Origin: Nitrospirota bacterium
Lineage (GTDB): Bacteria; Nitrospirota; Nitrospiria; SBBL01; JAADHI01
Length of the DNA: 64,000 bases
Direction of reading: 5' to 3'
NCBI GenBank assembly: GCA_029261135.1
Contig: JAJDBX010000006.1
Span: forward strand, 1-64,000
The translations under genes and the position numbers were made by a program. A model generated the notes under the pieces. That model was not told where the DNA came from, did no database searches, and saw nothing but the letters and a program-made list of their open reading frames with translations. Shown here piece by piece: positions 51,134-61,764 of this stretch. Numbering within the stretch: the first letter of the stretch is position 1; every line of letters starts with the position of its first letter.

Positions 51134-51239
51134 TCTCCTTATATATATTCAATAGGATTAAAGTACGGTTCCATAAATCCGAGCTACTCAGGGAATATTC
51201 ATTTGCTCAGGTTCAGTCAAGCTCAAAGCCTCCGCTTAA

Positions 51240-51440
51240 TTACTCTTGGAGAGCGTCTCGTCAACAGTGATATTATTGATAATACTTCTCACACACCGCG
51301 GACGTCATTCACAATCTTCTCCGTGAAGTCTCTTTGGCCTCGCTCTTGACTTTGTCTGCCAGCTTGACAATGTCCTTATTCGTTTCGACTTCAGTGTTGT
51401 TCGCATCGGTCGAAGGCTTAACAAGCAAAGTCATCTTAAC
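51240..51440 (-). pseudogene. decayed BON-domain gene fragment
   Basis: collinear with 52035-52215 of the intact BON gene. Confidence 0.72.
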
Positions 51441-51478
51441 GAGTCAATCCCAAAGTTAATTGAAAATTGAACGATGAC

Positions 51479-51667
51479 CTATGCTGCTTTTGATTGGTTT
51501 TTATCTTGTGTAAATTTCTCCATATTGTTTTTCAGTAGTGGAAGAAACCGATAAGCTTTGACTTTTCTCAGTGAAGGCTCGATCTCCAACAAAGCCGTTG
51601 CGACCCATCGCCACCGCAGATTGCTAAAACCTACAATACGGACTCGAAGGTCACTTCTCAATTTCAA
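51479..51667 (-). mobile_element. possible transposase C-terminal remnant
   Basis: NLRWRWVATALLEIEPSLRKVKAYRFLPLLKNNM. Confidence 0.35.
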
Positions 51668-51795
51668 CTAAGTTTAGTAGATCCTCTCTCCTTCCAATAT
51701 TGATACGATTTAGGTCTCGCTAAATTTTGAGTGTGTTTCTTTTTATATAGCTAAACCCTTTCTGAACTTAATGGCATTGAAGCCCTTCGGAAAAA

Positions 51796-51945
51796 TCACA
51801 CGATTCTGCGGCCTTGAATGATCCTGACCAGTACGGTGACCACTGCAAGCACCAGAAGGATGTGAATAAACCCGCCCATTGTGTAGCTGCTCACCAAGCC
51901 CAGCGCCCAAAAAACGATGAGCACGATAGAAATTGTCCACAACAT
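51796..51945 (-). CDS. lmo0937-family small membrane protein
   Basis: MLWTISIVLIVFWALGLVSSYTMGGFIHILLVLAVVTVLVRIIQGRR. Confidence 0.85.
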   Translation of the reverse strand: MLWTISIVLIVFWALGLVSSYTMGGFIHILLVLAVVTVLVRIIQGRRIV

Positions 51946-51968
51946 CCGATCCTCCTTTCCCTTTATTT

Positions 51969-52012
51969 CGACTGACGACTGGCGAACACGAAGGATCGCC
52001 AATCGTCAGTCG
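51969..52012. other. intergenic hairpin between BON gene and lmo0937-like gene
   Basis: CGACTGACGACTGGCGA / TCGCCAATCGTCAGTCG, 17-bp arms with one G-T pair; no clear T-tract. Confidence 0.7.
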
Positions 52013-52017
52013 CCTGT

Positions 52018-52797
52018 TTAATTGTTTTTAGATAAGGCCTTGTCGACGGTCATGTTGTTGACTACGCTTTTCACGCCGTGGATGTCTGCGACAAGTTTTT
52101 TGGCCAGATCCTTTTCGGCTCCGTTGTGGGCCTTTCCACTCAGCTTGACGATGCCGTCCTTCGTCTCAACTTGGGTGTTGTTGGCGCTGGTCGCCCGATT
52201 AAACAACAAGGTCATCTTGGCTTGGGCAGTGATGGAGGCATCATCAATCTTTTCCCCCACTGTTTCGCCCGGTTTTTTAGAGATTTTGGCGACAGTCATC
52301 TTGTTATTAACGCTTTTGACTCCTTCAACGTCTTTGGCAAATTCGGTTGTCAGATCTTTTTGGGCTTGGCTATCGGCCTCACCTTTCAGAGTCACAATGC
52401 CGCCCTTGGAATCAACTTCTGTTTGAATGGCGCTCACGTTCCGATGAAACAAAAACGCAGTTTTCACTTTCGTGGTGAGCCATGCATCCGAATTTTTTTC
52501 TGGGAGTTTACCCTCTACTTTTATTTGATTCACCACACTTTTGACGCCGGGTAATCCAGAGACCGTATCTGCTGCCAAGGCTTCGTGGTGTTCTTTGTCG
52601 ACCGTACCCGTTAAAGTCACAATGCCGTCCTTGGATTTAATCTTAACCTGGTCATCCTTGAGAAAGGTTCTAAAAACAAAGGACTCTTTGGCGGATGATT
52701 CGATCCGATCATCTGTGACTGAGGCAAAGACTGCCCCGCCGCTCATCAATAAAACAGCCGCAGCGGCCATAAACATTCGTGCATATTGTATTTTCAT
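52018..52797 (-). CDS. OsmY-like protein with three BON domains
   Basis: three repeats of V..GIVTLTG.VDKE..A..A...PGVKSVVN. Confidence 0.9.
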   Translation of the reverse strand: MKIQYARMFMAAAAVLLMSGGAVFASVTDDRIESSAKESFVFRTFLKDDQVKIKSKDGIVTLTGTVDKEHHEALAADTVSGLPGVKSVVNQIKVEGKLPEKNSDAWLTTKVKTAFLFHRNVSAIQTEVDSKGGIVTLKGEADSQAQKDLTTEFAKDVEGVKSVNNKMTVAKISKKPGETVGEKIDDASITAQAKMTLLFNRATSANNTQVETKDGIVKLSGKAHNGAEKDLAKKLVADIHGVKSVVNNMTVDKALSKNN

Positions 52798-52886
52798 TGT
52801 CAGTTCTCCTTGTGCTTGGTTGTTGGTTCTCTTTTTCCGCGATATGTTGGAACGTACCCTGTCGAATGACAGGAGTACGTTCGTTT

Positions 52887-54545
52887 TTATTCATTAACGA
52901 TTTGAATCTCTATGCGACGGTTTTCTGCACGACCTTCCGGGGTTTCATTGGAAGAAACGGGCTTACTTTCGCCAAAACCACGCGACATGATGTGATCCGG
53001 CACCACACCACCCACTTCTTTTAAGAATTTGGCGACTTTTTCGGCCCGCAGTTCCGAAAGTTTTTGATTTCTGATGTCAGTTCCGCTCGAATCAGAATGC
53101 CCGGCCACCTCAATACGTGCATTGGGAAATGTCCTAATTGCCTTCACGATTTTATTCATCATCGGGAAGTTATTCGCCTCGATTTCACTCTGCCCAGATG
53201 GAAACTGAAAACCATGTGCAGAAATTAGAATATTTTTTCGCTGCCGATAGACCTTGGCTTCATTACCAGAAAACATGGCCTGTACCGTTTCAAATTTTTG
53301 TTGCTCGGCAAGATCCTTTTGCTTAAAAGCCAGGCGCTCTTTTTCGGTACTCGCCAATTGTTTTTCTTGCTGAATCCGTAGTTTTCCGAGTTCTTCCTGG
53401 TTGGCAGACTTCAGCGCAGCAATCTGACGATCCGCGTTTTGTTGCGCGACAAGATCCTTTTGTACCAAGGCCAGCTGCTTTTTTTCTGTTCTAACCAACT
53501 GCTCTTTATGCTGAGCACGTAGTTTCTGTAGCTCTTCTTGGTTAGCAGACATCAGAGCGCTATTCTTGCGCTCTGCATCCTTAAGCCGGACTTGTGATTC
53601 GCGCTCTACTTCTTCCAACTGATTACGCGCCACATCTCTCTCATCCATCACCCTGCTCACAGCACCTTTTAAACTAAGTACGGCCTTGTCGCTGGGTTCG
53701 TTAAACGGAAGTTGGCCGCCTAAGGGTTGATTGACTGTGCCAAGTTGTTGTTGATGCCAAAGCACCACATCTTCCATGCCGTAATCACGCCGATCAAAGT
53801 CTTTGACCGTTTCGGAGATTGAAGCGCTTTGTTCTGCCAGCCACTTTGTCTTTTTGGCATGTCGATCGGCCTTTTCGATTTGGGTCCGATCGGCATCCAA
53901 AATTGAAATGGCAAGCGCCATTTCCTCTTGGGCCTGAGCAAAGGTTTTGGAGGCATATTTCTCAGCACCTTGCTTTTTGGCATTGGCAATGGCGGACTTC
54001 GCCTGCTCGACGGTGCCTTGTTTCAAAGCCACCAATTCAAGTTGTGCATAATCTGAGATCAGTTTGGGGCGGCGCTGTTTTGCCTCTTCGATATTGCCCT
54101 TTTCGACCAGTGCAGCGGTTTCTTTCAGATCTTTGTCCAAGGCTGAGATTTCCTCATCCTGTAAGGTTTTGGCCCCGGCGACATAAGCGCGCTTACGTGT
54201 ATTTAAGACTTCAGCCAGGATTTCTCGGCTGCTCTCAGTATCACGATTAAGTTTTTCCATTACATGAAGGCCTTCATTCGCCGCCGTTTTTGCAACTTCA
54301 GTCTTGTTGTTGCGAGCTGCCTTCATGGCACGGTCTAGGGAAATACTGACCTTGGTAAAGCTTTTTGGTGCAAGCAGTTCAGCATCTTTGATTCTTGCAT
54401 CCTGAAGTACAGACTCAAGTTGACCCACCTCTTTATATTGAGTCAGAATTTGTTGGTGTGTCAGTTTCGGTTGTGACGCGCAGCCGCTTACAGCGGTCAC
54501 TGCCATCGCGAGACCGATGGAAAACAGCTTGTTTTTTATTTTCAT
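52887..54545 (-). CDS. OmpA-family lipoprotein with DUF4398-like N-terminus
   Basis: VSGCAS lipobox, coiled coil, NARIEVAGHSDSSGTDIRNQKLSELRAEKVAKFL. Confidence 0.9.
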   Translation of the reverse strand: MKIKNKLFSIGLAMAVTAVSGCASQPKLTHQQILTQYKEVGQLESVLQDARIKDAELLAPKSFTKVSISLDRAMKAARNNKTEVAKTAANEGLHVMEKLNRDTESSREILAEVLNTRKRAYVAGAKTLQDEEISALDKDLKETAALVEKGNIEEAKQRRPKLISDYAQLELVALKQGTVEQAKSAIANAKKQGAEKYASKTFAQAQEEMALAISILDADRTQIEKADRHAKKTKWLAEQSASISETVKDFDRRDYGMEDVVLWHQQQLGTVNQPLGGQLPFNEPSDKAVLSLKGAVSRVMDERDVARNQLEEVERESQVRLKDAERKNSALMSANQEELQKLRAQHKEQLVRTEKKQLALVQKDLVAQQNADRQIAALKSANQEELGKLRIQQEKQLASTEKERLAFKQKDLAEQQKFETVQAMFSGNEAKVYRQRKNILISAHGFQFPSGQSEIEANNFPMMNKIVKAIRTFPNARIEVAGHSDSSGTDIRNQKLSELRAEKVAKFLKEVGGVVPDHIMSRGFGESKPVSSNETPEGRAENRRIEIQIVNE

Positions 54546-54703
54546 GTTTACTCTCCTTTAAATTAGGGGGTGATTTCTTTAAGTACCCATTATGAGAGAA
54601 AAAACTTTAATCCCCCTATGCTGTTACAAACAAAATTTAAAAATAAAAGAGACCTCCCTGTATTTTAAAAACACAGGGAGGTCCGACTTAAGTTCCTGCC
54701 GCC

Positions 54704-55816
54704 TTAAGGTGCCGTGATGGCGTTGGCATCCAATGTAATGGCGGTCTGCGCAAAGGCCCTGCCATTCATCGTTGCGCCAGTATTCAGCGCAATCAAGGTC
54801 TGCGACAAGAGTATTCCCTTGAAATCGGATGTCGTTCCAAGTGTCACCTGTCCGGCGACTTGCCAGAAAATATTCTTGGCCTGTGCGCCTCCGCTTAAGG
54901 TGACAATCGCACCGTTTCCAATAATCAGGTCTTGCGCGATCTGAAAAATCCAGATGTCGTTGGCTCCCCCAGATAGGGTTACCCCAATCGGAACAGTCAC
55001 ACCAGTTCCCCATTTGTAGAGACCCGGAACAAGCGTCAAGCCATCGATATTACCGGCACCCAGTTCGGTGAAGTCAGGTAAAACCCGACCGGCGGCGTCT
55101 GTGTAAGCAGTTTGCATATCGAGGACGGCCGTGGTCAGTTTAGAGGGGCTTGGCGGACTATAGTCGGCCGCGAATAGATTGCCAGTAACTTGAGCCGCTG
55201 TCGAAAAGGTACCCGTGGCATCAAGGGTTTCTGAAAAGCCAGTCAAGGAACTCGCTGCGGATGGACTAAGTCCGATATCTCCCACGACTGTGGTGGTTCC
55301 CGTGGTGGAAACCCCTGTTTTCGCCAAAAGGACATAATTTTTAGCCGTTCCCAGCATAAGAGGGTCGGGTCCCAACGCGGTTGTGGCGCTGGTCGTAAAA
55401 CTCCAGGATTTATTCACTTCTAGCGCCTTGCCTGATGGATCTTTAATCCCAGTACTCAGGTTGGCGGTAAAGGAAGTATTGGAAGCCAGATTGTTGACGG
55501 GGCTAAAGACCGCTGTGGTACCTGTATAGGTCACAATGCCCGATACCGGTGTTGTGCCTTGCACCAAGGTGAAGGTCGCAGAAGTGATCGTGGCCGCATC
55601 CATTTCTTTATTGAAGGTCGCCGTGATTTTCCGATTAATTGCAACATCGGTGTCTGTGTCGTCTGGGTTTGTGGCACTTACGCTTGCGATAATCAGATTT
55701 GCGCCAGCTCCAGGGGTATTATTGTCACTACTGCATCCTGAAATAAAAATAACCGATAGCAAAGCCAACAACCTCATCTTTGAATTCTTCTTCTTATTCA
55801 CTTTAGATCCACACAT
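54704..55816 (-). CDS. lipoprotein with Big_5 Ig-like domain and ice-binding (DUF3494) fold
   Basis: FISGCSS lipobox; AINRKITATFNKEMDAATIT; VVGDIGLSPS ... GLYKWGTGVTVPIGVTLSGGANDIWIFQIAQDL ... KNIFWQVAGQVTLGTTSDFKGILLSQTLIALNTGATMNGRAFAQTAITLDAN. Confidence 0.92.
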   Translation of the reverse strand: MCGSKVNKKKNSKMRLLALLSVIFISGCSSDNNTPGAGANLIIASVSATNPDDTDTDVAINRKITATFNKEMDAATITSATFTLVQGTTPVSGIVTYTGTTAVFSPVNNLASNTSFTANLSTGIKDPSGKALEVNKSWSFTTSATTALGPDPLMLGTAKNYVLLAKTGVSTTGTTTVVGDIGLSPSAASSLTGFSETLDATGTFSTAAQVTGNLFAADYSPPSPSKLTTAVLDMQTAYTDAAGRVLPDFTELGAGNIDGLTLVPGLYKWGTGVTVPIGVTLSGGANDIWIFQIAQDLIIGNGAIVTLSGGAQAKNIFWQVAGQVTLGTTSDFKGILLSQTLIALNTGATMNGRAFAQTAITLDANAITAP

Positions 55817-56074
55817 TTTTTTCCCTCCATTTTAATTTAATTTTTTCTGACACGGGGTATTATAGGGACAGTATCAATCGCGGTATGGTCAATATTGCTC
55901 ACATTGGAAGAATAAGTGGCGTGTCAGGGATAAAAGAAGTAAAGGTTATGTTTTTTAAAGTCGTGAGACAAAAATAGGCTTTTTTAGAATCGCCTTTAAC
56001 GGTTCTATCTCGAGAACCTGCCTCTCAAGAACAGGTCCTCAGTCCACCTGGTATTGATATGGGATTTGCTTCAT

Positions 56075-56593
56075 CTATTCCATTGTTGGCTTCATACCGG
56101 GATCGGGTTCAGACTCAGACCTCTCGTCGGTCATAAAGCTCCAGGTTTTATTTGTCACCGACGACTTGCCTGCTAGATCTTTAACCTCGTTGCTCAGGTT
56201 GGCGGTAAAGGTGGCATTCGGATCCAGATTCTCTGAGGGAGTAAAAACCGCAGTAGTCCCTTCGTAAGTCACGGTGCCAGAAACGGGGGGTTTCTCTTGT
56301 AATAAGGTGAAGGTTGCAGGAGTAATGGTCGCCGCATTCGTCTCTTTACTGAAAGTCGCTGTGATTTTCGGGTTCATTGAAACCTTTGTGGCGGCGTCCT
56401 CGGGTATTGTGGAGCTCACACTCGGGAGGTACACGTCTGCTGCGCTTCCAGAGCGATCGTTTTTACTGTTACTGCATCCAGGAATAAAAATGGACATCAG
56501 CAAGATCAGCCACCCCATCTTTAAAACATTCTTCTTGTACATGTTAAACATAGGTATTTTGCTCTCCTTTATTTGATCGAAATTCGTTCGCAT
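56075..56593 (-). CDS. truncated paralogue: Big_5 lipoprotein without ice-binding domain
   Basis: VSMNPKITATFSKETNAATITPATFTLLQ... near-duplicate of 54704-55816 N-terminus, ends after Ig-like domain. Confidence 0.8.
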   Translation of the reverse strand: MRTNFDQIKESKIPMFNMYKKNVLKMGWLILLMSIFIPGCSNSKNDRSGSAADVYLPSVSSTIPEDAATKVSMNPKITATFSKETNAATITPATFTLLQEKPPVSGTVTYEGTTAVFTPSENLDPNATFTANLSNEVKDLAGKSSVTNKTWSFMTDERSESEPDPGMKPTME

Positions 56594-56653
56594 GACCGAG
56601 ATACAGGGAGGAGTGAAGCGTCGTGGATTGATACTGTAAGAACGAAAAGAAAA

Positions 56654-57310
56654 TTAATCGTGAAGAATGACATTCATGAGGGAGCTGTGAATGCGCAATT
56701 CACCATTGTACTCAATCAGACCAAGCTTTTTGAACTTGTTCATAAAGAAACTGACCCGCGATCGGGTAGTGCCAATCATTTCCGCCAGCGTCTCCTGGCT
56801 GACCTTCGGGATGACGATCTTCTCTGTGTATCCTTCTTTCCCGAAGCGGGCGAGGAGGAGGAGAATCCGGGCGAGACGCTTCTCGCTCGAATTAAAAAGC
56901 TGGTCGATGAGATCTTCTTCAATTCGTATATTTCTGGAGAGAAGATAGGCCATGAAGAGCTCCGAAAAGACGGGTTCGTCATGAAGGACGCGGATCATCG
57001 CCGCCTTTTCGATACGAACAACGGTAGAGTCTTCTACCGATAAGGCGGTGGCCATGCGAAGCGGTTGCCCGGCCAGGCACCCTTCCCCAAAAAAGTTGGC
57101 GGGCTCAATCATGCCAACGACTGCTTCTTTCCCCTGAGGGGATACGACGGTGAGCTTAACCTTCCCCGCTTTGACATAGAGAACAGCATCGGCAGGGTCT
57201 CCTTGCGAGAACAGAACCGTTTTCGTTGGGGCTTTCAGAATTGTTTTTCCGCTGCCGACGATTGAAAGGAAGAAATCGGGGGTAAAAGTAGGAGGCTGTT
57301 TATTTTTCAT
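56654..57310 (-). CDS. Crp/Fnr family transcriptional regulator
   Basis: cNMP-like fold FSQGDPADAVLYVKAGKVKLTV, HTH VSQETLAEMIGTTRSRVSFFMNKFKKLG. Confidence 0.93.
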   Translation of the reverse strand: MKNKQPPTFTPDFFLSIVGSGKTILKAPTKTVLFSQGDPADAVLYVKAGKVKLTVVSPQGKEAVVGMIEPANFFGEGCLAGQPLRMATALSVEDSTVVRIEKAAMIRVLHDEPVFSELFMAYLLSRNIRIEEDLIDQLFNSSEKRLARILLLLARFGKEGYTEKIVIPKVSQETLAEMIGTTRSRVSFFMNKFKKLGLIEYNGELRIHSSLMNVILHD

Positions 57311-57622
57311 TCGTCACCTTATATAATACCCCTGATTCATGTCAATGCCTTTACCTATCACCCTATCCGTCTTCTGATCAAGAAGCGAATGCTCAGTGGA
57401 ATCTCAAGAATGATCTTCTATTCGGAGATGAACTCTCCATTCCTAGACTGTTCGGGTATAACTTGAGGAAATCGTTTGGTGTGAAAAATTGATATATCCC
57501 GATGGTTTCAGATTAAAGTTTCCATCAGCAATTTTGCAGAAATTTTAGAATTGGAACCCCAATAAGAGACAAAGGGATAAGTGAAAATTCTGAAGTATTC
57601 TACGCAAGCACAGGAGACTCAC

Positions 57623-58015
57623 ATGAAAAGAAAATACAGAAACCAATTGCCTCCATTTAAACTTAAAGTCCTGTCCGCGATAAAAGGGGATCAGCTCTTG
57701 GCCGAGCTTTCAGAGCGATTTGATGTTCGCCCGAATAAAATTCAGAACTGGAAGAAACAGCTACTTAATCAGAAGTTCCTTTACTGAGGAATTCAGAGAT
57801 CAGTCAAGTCAACCCAGCGATGGTTTTGCAGGTGTCTTCAAGGACAAGCGCATAAAGATCAGCATGTATGGGAAAGCGTTGGATCAACAAGGTCACCATA
57901 GAGCGCCTATAGCATACATAGCCTGAAATACGAGGAGGTTTACCTTAAGGTCTATGGTACGAATCGCACAAGCAAAAAAGAGTATTAGCATTTGCTTGGC
58001 AAATTATAATCAAGA
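57623..58015 (+). mobile_element. degenerate IS3-family insertion sequence remnant
   Basis: orfA-like MKRKYRNQLPPFKLKVLSAIKGDQLLAELSERFDVRPNKIQNWKKQLL; orfB-like scraps (YGKALDQQ; SLKYEEVYLKVYGTN). Confidence 0.82.
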
Positions 58016-58220
58016 CAGGTAATATGTCGACCTGAAAATAACGATACCAGACCAGGTTTATTATCAGCTGCCTTCCAAGTTGCCAGAAACCGCATGACAA
58101 TGTCCCAGGATTTCATTTATAAAAGCAAATTCACTGTATCATGTTTCAGGTTCACTTCTCTTACACTAGACTTTTCCTGGATGCTTATTATAGGATGTCA
58201 CTAGATTGTATAGGCTCTTG

Positions 58221-58697
58221 ATGCAAGAACAAATTAATTCCCAACAACCTCGTCCAACACTCGGATGGCGTGAATGGCTTTCTCTTCCTGATTTAAAAAT
58301 CGATGCCATTAAAGCAAAGGTGGATACGGGGGCACGCACTTCTGCACTTCACGCCTATTTTGTAGAAGAATTCAAAAAAGATGGTGAAGCCTATGTGCGT
58401 TTCAGCATCCATCCAATGCAAAAAGACAGTACTTCTTCCGTCAGCTGCGAAGCTAAAATCATTGACACGCGCCAAATCAAAGATTCCGGTGGACATGAAG
58501 AACAACGCATTCTCATTGCCACCCCGGTTCGGGTCGGCGAAGTCGAGTGGCTGGTCGAAATGACGCTCACCAATCGAGAAACGATGGGCTTTCGTATGCT
58601 TTTAGGGCGTACTGCCATCGAAAACCGATACTATGTGGATCCGGGTCGCTCCTATCTAAGTCGCCCCGAACCACTACTATCCCTCACATCCGAATAA
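58221..58697 (+). CDS. ATP-dependent zinc protease family / retropepsin-like (RimB-like)
   Basis: IKAKVDTGARTSALHA, MGFRMLLGRTAIENRYYVDPGRSYL. Confidence 0.9.
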   Translation: MQEQINSQQPRPTLGWREWLSLPDLKIDAIKAKVDTGARTSALHAYFVEEFKKDGEAYVRFSIHPMQKDSTSSVSCEAKIIDTRQIKDSGGHEEQRILIATPVRVGEVEWLVEMTLTNRETMGFRMLLGRTAIENRYYVDPGRSYLSRPEPLLSLTSE

Positions 58698-58706
58698 GGA
58701 CAATCT

Positions 58707-59612
58707 ATGAAAATTGGCGTTTTATCGCGTAATGCAAAACTATATTCAACCTCCCGGCTTGTAGAAGCCATCAAAGCAGCGGGTCACGAAGCACAGGTCA
58801 TTGACGTCACTCGATGTTATATGAATATTACTTCTCATAATCCGAGTATTCTTTTTAAAGGGAAAAAATTGGAAGGTTTTGATGCCGTCATTCCTCGGAT
58901 CGGCGCGTCAATAACATTTTATGGCACATCCGTTGTCCGTCAATTTGAGATGATGGGTGTCTACAGCGTCAATGAGTCGGTGGCGATCTCCCGGAGCCGA
59001 GACAAACTGCGCTCACTTCAATTGCTTGCCAGAAAAGGCGTCGGACTACCGGTCACCGGCTTTGCCCGCCGGCCGGATGACGTAGAAGGGGTTATCTCAA
59101 TGGTCGGAGGCGCACCCCTCGTGATCAAGCTGCTGGAGGGGACTCAAGGGATCGGGGTCGTCCTGGCCGAAACGGAGAACGCTGCGAAAAGCGTCATCGA
59201 AGCCTTTATGGGCGTCAAAACAAACATTTTGGTACAAGAATTCATCAAGGAAGCCGGGGGAGCCGATATCCGTTGTTTTGTCATTGGCGACAAAGTTGTC
59301 GCTGCCATGAAACGGCAGGGGGCAGAAGGCGACTTTCGTTCCAACCTGCACCGAGGCGGTTCCGCAGTCTTGATTAAACTGACGCCGGAGGAACGTAGCA
59401 CGGCCGTTCGCGCAGCCAGCATCATGGGACTCAACGTTGCCGGCGTTGATCTTTTAAGATCGAACCACGGACCCGTCGTGATGGAAGTGAATTCTTCTCC
59501 CGGCCTTCGCGGCATCGAAGCGGCAACAGATAAAGATGTCGCAGGCATGATTGTCTCCTTCATTGAAAAGAATGCAAAACCCTTCAAAACGAAAACGAGG
59601 GGACGTGGCTAA
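58707..59612 (+). CDS. rimK: RimK alpha-L-glutamate ligase
   Basis: [56 protein letters not shown]. Confidence 0.95.
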   Translation: MKIGVLSRNAKLYSTSRLVEAIKAAGHEAQVIDVTRCYMNITSHNPSILFKGKKLEGFDAVIPRIGASITFYGTSVVRQFEMMGVYSVNESVAISRSRDKLRSLQLLARKGVGLPVTGFARRPDDVEGVISMVGGAPLVIKLLEGTQGIGVVLAETENAAKSVIEAFMGVKTNILVQEFIKEAGGADIRCFVIGDKVVAAMKRQGAEGDFRSNLHRGGSAVLIKLTPEERSTAVRAASIMGLNVAGVDLLRSNHGPVVMEVNSSPGLRGIEAATDKDVAGMIVSFIEKNAKPFKTKTRGRG

Positions 59613-60690
59613 AAAAACAAGCCCGACCCCGATGAGCATTAATGGTCACGACATCCCAGTCGGTCGTCGTACCGTGCTCGACCTCACCCTGACGAAGCTC
59701 TACACACAGGCAGATATCAGATTGCCCGTGCATGTCATTCGGGGTCGAAAACCGGGTCCCAAACTTTTTGTGAGCGCAGCCATTCATGGTGACGAAATCA
59801 ATGGCGTCGAAATCGTTCGCCGTCTATTGAGGATGCAGATGGTTAAACGTCTGCGAGGTGTGCTTATCGCCGTACCTGTGGTGAATGTGCACGGACTCAT
59901 TCATCAAAGTCGTTATTTGCCCGACCGAAGGGATCTCAATCGGAGTTTTCCAGGCTCCTCCGAAGGCTCCCTCGCTGGCCGCATGGCGAAATTTTTTGTG
60001 GATCATATCGTCAAAAATTCCACCCACGGCATTGATCTGCACACGGGTGCGGTCCACCGCGAAAACCTGCCGCAAATCCGGGCGAATTTAAAAGACCCCG
60101 AAACGAGGCGATTGGCCGATGCCTTCGGTGTGCCGGTCTTAATCGATTCTGAGTTGCGGGATGGTTCACTCCGGGAATATGCGAGCGAATGTGGTGTGCC
60201 CATGCTGCTTTACGAAGCCGGAGAGGCCCTTCGTTTCGACGAGCTTTCAATTCGTGCGGGTATTCGTGGCATCATTCAAGTCATGCGGGCGCTCGAGATG
60301 CTTCCTCCCGCGAAGGAAGTCAAAAAACAAAAAAAATTAGCATCACCCTTTGTGGCCAATACGAGTTTTTGGGTCAGGGCACCCGAGAGCGGCGTCCTGA
60401 GAGTGGAGGTCCCTTTAGGAGGACAAGTCCAACCCGGAGATCGCCTCGGGACCATCAGCAACCCTTTTGGGGAACAAGAAATAGGCGTCTTTTCAAAAAA
60501 GGCGGGCGTGGTGATTGGGAAAACGAATTTACCGCTGGTGAATGAAGGCGAAGCCCTCTTCCATATTGCCTGTTTTTCAAAACCGGGAGAAGTGGCCCAG
60601 CAATTGGGTGCCTTTACCGACCTGCACGACCTGAACGAACCCTTGCTGCCCCAACTTGAAGACAAAGATAAGGTTGGTCCGGGTGCCTAA
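59605..60690 (+). CDS. succinylglutamate desuccinylase/aspartoacylase family (M14)
   Basis: [37 protein letters not shown]; overlaps rimK end. Confidence 0.9.
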   Translation: MAKKTSPTPMSINGHDIPVGRRTVLDLTLTKLYTQADIRLPVHVIRGRKPGPKLFVSAAIHGDEINGVEIVRRLLRMQMVKRLRGVLIAVPVVNVHGLIHQSRYLPDRRDLNRSFPGSSEGSLAGRMAKFFVDHIVKNSTHGIDLHTGAVHRENLPQIRANLKDPETRRLADAFGVPVLIDSELRDGSLREYASECGVPMLLYEAGEALRFDELSIRAGIRGIIQVMRALEMLPPAKEVKKQKKLASPFVANTSFWVRAPESGVLRVEVPLGGQVQPGDRLGTISNPFGEQEIGVFSKKAGVVIGKTNLPLVNEGEALFHIACFSKPGEVAQQLGAFTDLHDLNEPLLPQLEDKDKVGPGA

Positions 60691-60744
60691 TTTGGGGTCG
60701 AATGCAAATCGTTAGCCCCGGAGAAGCACTTAGCACAAAGGCGT

Positions 60745-61764
60745 CTACTTCCGTTTTACAATGCCTCTGAGTAACCTGCCCAAAATGTCGGCGCCCGTTA
60801 CAATCCTTTTTTCCTCATTCCAATACAAGATGATGTCGTTATCCACCACGTCGTCTTCGGCATGCTCCGGGTGCACTTTAAACTTAAGCAGCACTTCACC
60901 CAGTTTTGTGTCCGGATCAGTGACAACGATGGGCCGATGGCAGTAGAGGTAAGTACTTTTGACTTCCTTTGCGTACATTGCGTCGCGTAGAAACTGGTCT
61001 GCATTTAAAACAAGCAAGGGTTCTCCGGACTCATTCGTGATCACAACCCACTTCTCTTGTGAATGGTGAACCTGCTGCAAAAAAGCGTTGTCCTGCTCCC
61101 GGTCAATGTGTGGAAACAGCGGAAGACCTTTTTCATTTTGCGGCAGCTCAATGATGCTCGTAGGATTCAGTACCTCGCCTTCGTCGACGATTTCGACATC
61201 ATCCATCTTTAAAAAATTCACGGCACCGGTGCTTTCAAGCCGCTCAAGGTCAGTGACATCGGCATGCGCATGCTGCTCCAATAACACCTTGATTTCACTT
61301 TCTTTAAAATAGCCCACCTCTTCTTTGCCCAACCAGAAATCGAGTAGAAGACCTGTCGGCTTAGCGATCGGGTAGAGCAAGAACTGATAAAAGCGAATCA
61401 CCGGAACGAGAATGTTACTCGTTTTTAGCGCATGCCGTGCAAAATAGGCTTGCGGAATCACCTCACCGAAAAAAGTGATGCCCACGGTCGAAAAAAGAAA
61501 GGCCCCGACCCCGGCAAGAATCGATTCGCTCAGCAAGGCTAATAACACATTACTACTGACATTTCCCCACAAGAGCGTCGCTAAAAGGAGATGTGCATCT
61601 TCTCTGAGCTTGAGAATCCTTGAGGCCCCGGGATCTCCCATTTCAGCCTGGACTTCCAAGCGTAGGCGTGAGAGTCCAAAAAAGCCCAAATTAAGCCCTG
61701 AAAAAATAGCTGATTGCGTGATGCAGATAAAAATTCCAAGCCAACTAAGTGCGAGCAATGTCAT
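60745..61764 (-). CDS. CNNM/CorC-like (DUF21 + CBS) membrane protein
   Basis: SAIFSGLNLGFFGLSRLRLEVQAEMGDPGA, NVLLALL, FFGEVIPQAYFARHA. Confidence 0.88.
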   Translation of the reverse strand: MTLLALSWLGIFICITQSAIFSGLNLGFFGLSRLRLEVQAEMGDPGASRILKLREDAHLLLATLLWGNVSSNVLLALLSESILAGVGAFLFSTVGITFFGEVIPQAYFARHALKTSNILVPVIRFYQFLLYPIAKPTGLLLDFWLGKEEVGYFKESEIKVLLEQHAHADVTDLERLESTGAVNFLKMDDVEIVDEGEVLNPTSIIELPQNEKGLPLFPHIDREQDNAFLQQVHHSQEKWVVITNESGEPLLVLNADQFLRDAMYAKEVKSTYLYCHRPIVVTDPDTKLGEVLLKFKVHPEHAEDDVVDNDIILYWNEEKRIVTGADILGRLLRGIVKRK

